64,000 bases of DNA from Lepisosteus oculatus (taxonomy: Eukaryota; Chordata; Actinopteri; Semionotiformes; Lepisosteidae): contig NC_090697.1 in NCBI RefSeq assembly GCF_040954835.1, positions 41,104,788 to 41,168,787 on the forward strand. Direction: 5' to 3'. The notes beneath the pieces were generated by a model. That model ran no database searches. It was not told the origin of the DNA and saw only the letters and a list, made by a program, of their open reading frames with translations. Both the position numbers and the translations under genes were made by a program. Below, piece after piece: positions 63,695-64,000 of the stretch (position 1 is the first letter of the stretch; each line of letters opens with the position of its first letter).

Positions 63695-64000
63695 GTTCAA
63701 CTTTATTGTCATTAAACTTACACAGGTGCATAGTATAATGAAAAGTGTTTCTCATTAGTCACTCAGGTGCAGTATATTAATAGGACAGAAGATAAGACAA
63801 TAGACAGTAACACAATAGCAATAACAGTAACATGTAATAACATAACATAAATAACATGGATTTAGTACTTTTTAACTTTTTTTAACTTAGTACTTTTCAA
63901 CACTTTAAAAATGCCAAATAATTGAACGAACAGTAGGATCAAGTAATGTACTAGATTGTTATTAAGTGCACTGACAGTGAAGGCCACTGTATCTTATTAC
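63695..64000 (-). mobile_element. LINE 3' UTR (L2/Rex1-like), continues past the window
   Basis: The minus strand ends TTAATGACAATAAAGTTGAA at 63700, the common fish LINE tail. Preceding sequence (GAGAAACACTTTTCATTATA) is 3' UTR. The coding part would lie beyond 64000. Confidence 0.65.

Overview
The window is vertebrate nuclear DNA, AT-rich, with one host gene split into eight short exons and a large load of old transposable elements. The element set points to a ray-finned fish: L2/Rex1-like, CR1-like and L1-like LINEs, a 5S-rRNA-derived SINE with an (ATT)n tail, tRNA-derived SINEs, Tc1/mariner remnants and small LTR elements. The species cannot be fixed from the sequence; a non-teleost fish such as a gar or bowfin is only a guess.

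The host gene lies on the minus strand from 62424 (start codon) to 48683 (stop codon). It is a complete FMN-dependent 2-hydroxyacid oxidase of the glycolate oxidase type, called hao1 here. Eight coding exons join in phase across GT-AG introns to give 369 residues, with the expected catalytic residues and a C-terminal -SRI peroxisomal targeting signal. A poly(A) signal sits about 20 bases past the stop codon. Introns 1 and 3 hold old SINE and transposon remnants.

The remaining 48 kb to the left holds no host gene that I can support. Region by region: 0.3-2.3 kb, a 5'-truncated LINE with one in-frame stop. 7.0-9.3 kb, a SINE fragment, then a LINE 3' end interrupted by a 1.26 kb unit with 130 bp terminal direct repeats and internal tandem repeats. 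9.5-9.8 kb, a 5S-derived SINE. 11.3-13.5 kb, a cluster of inverted repeats built partly from LINE sequence. 19.2-19.8 kb, a well preserved 5S-derived SINE carrying a CTCF-like core. 21.6-22.2 kb, an LTR. 23.7-24.9 kb, a LINE on the minus strand. 26.0-26.5 kb, a Gypsy-type pol remnant. 28.2-29.9 kb, an L2 LINE broken by an LTR element. 33.8-36.3 kb, an LTR followed by an L1 remnant containing a solo LTR with clean target-site duplications. 37.4-39.2 kb, SINE and LTR pieces. 42.5-44.3 kb, the best preserved L2 LINE (minus strand). 45.9-47.4 kb, a tRNA SINE followed by a Tc1 element. 50.4-51.0 kb, an old SINE split by a 238 bp LTR-like insertion with a 4 bp target duplication. 63.7-64.0 kb, a LINE 3' end.

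I found no RNA genes, CRISPR arrays or operon-like structures. The items most worth a second look are the permuted inverted repeats at 12.5-13.3 kb, the unclassified nested element at 7.57-8.83 kb, the SINE-borne CTCF-like core, the two nested insertions with target duplications, and the intact hydroxyacid oxidase gene.
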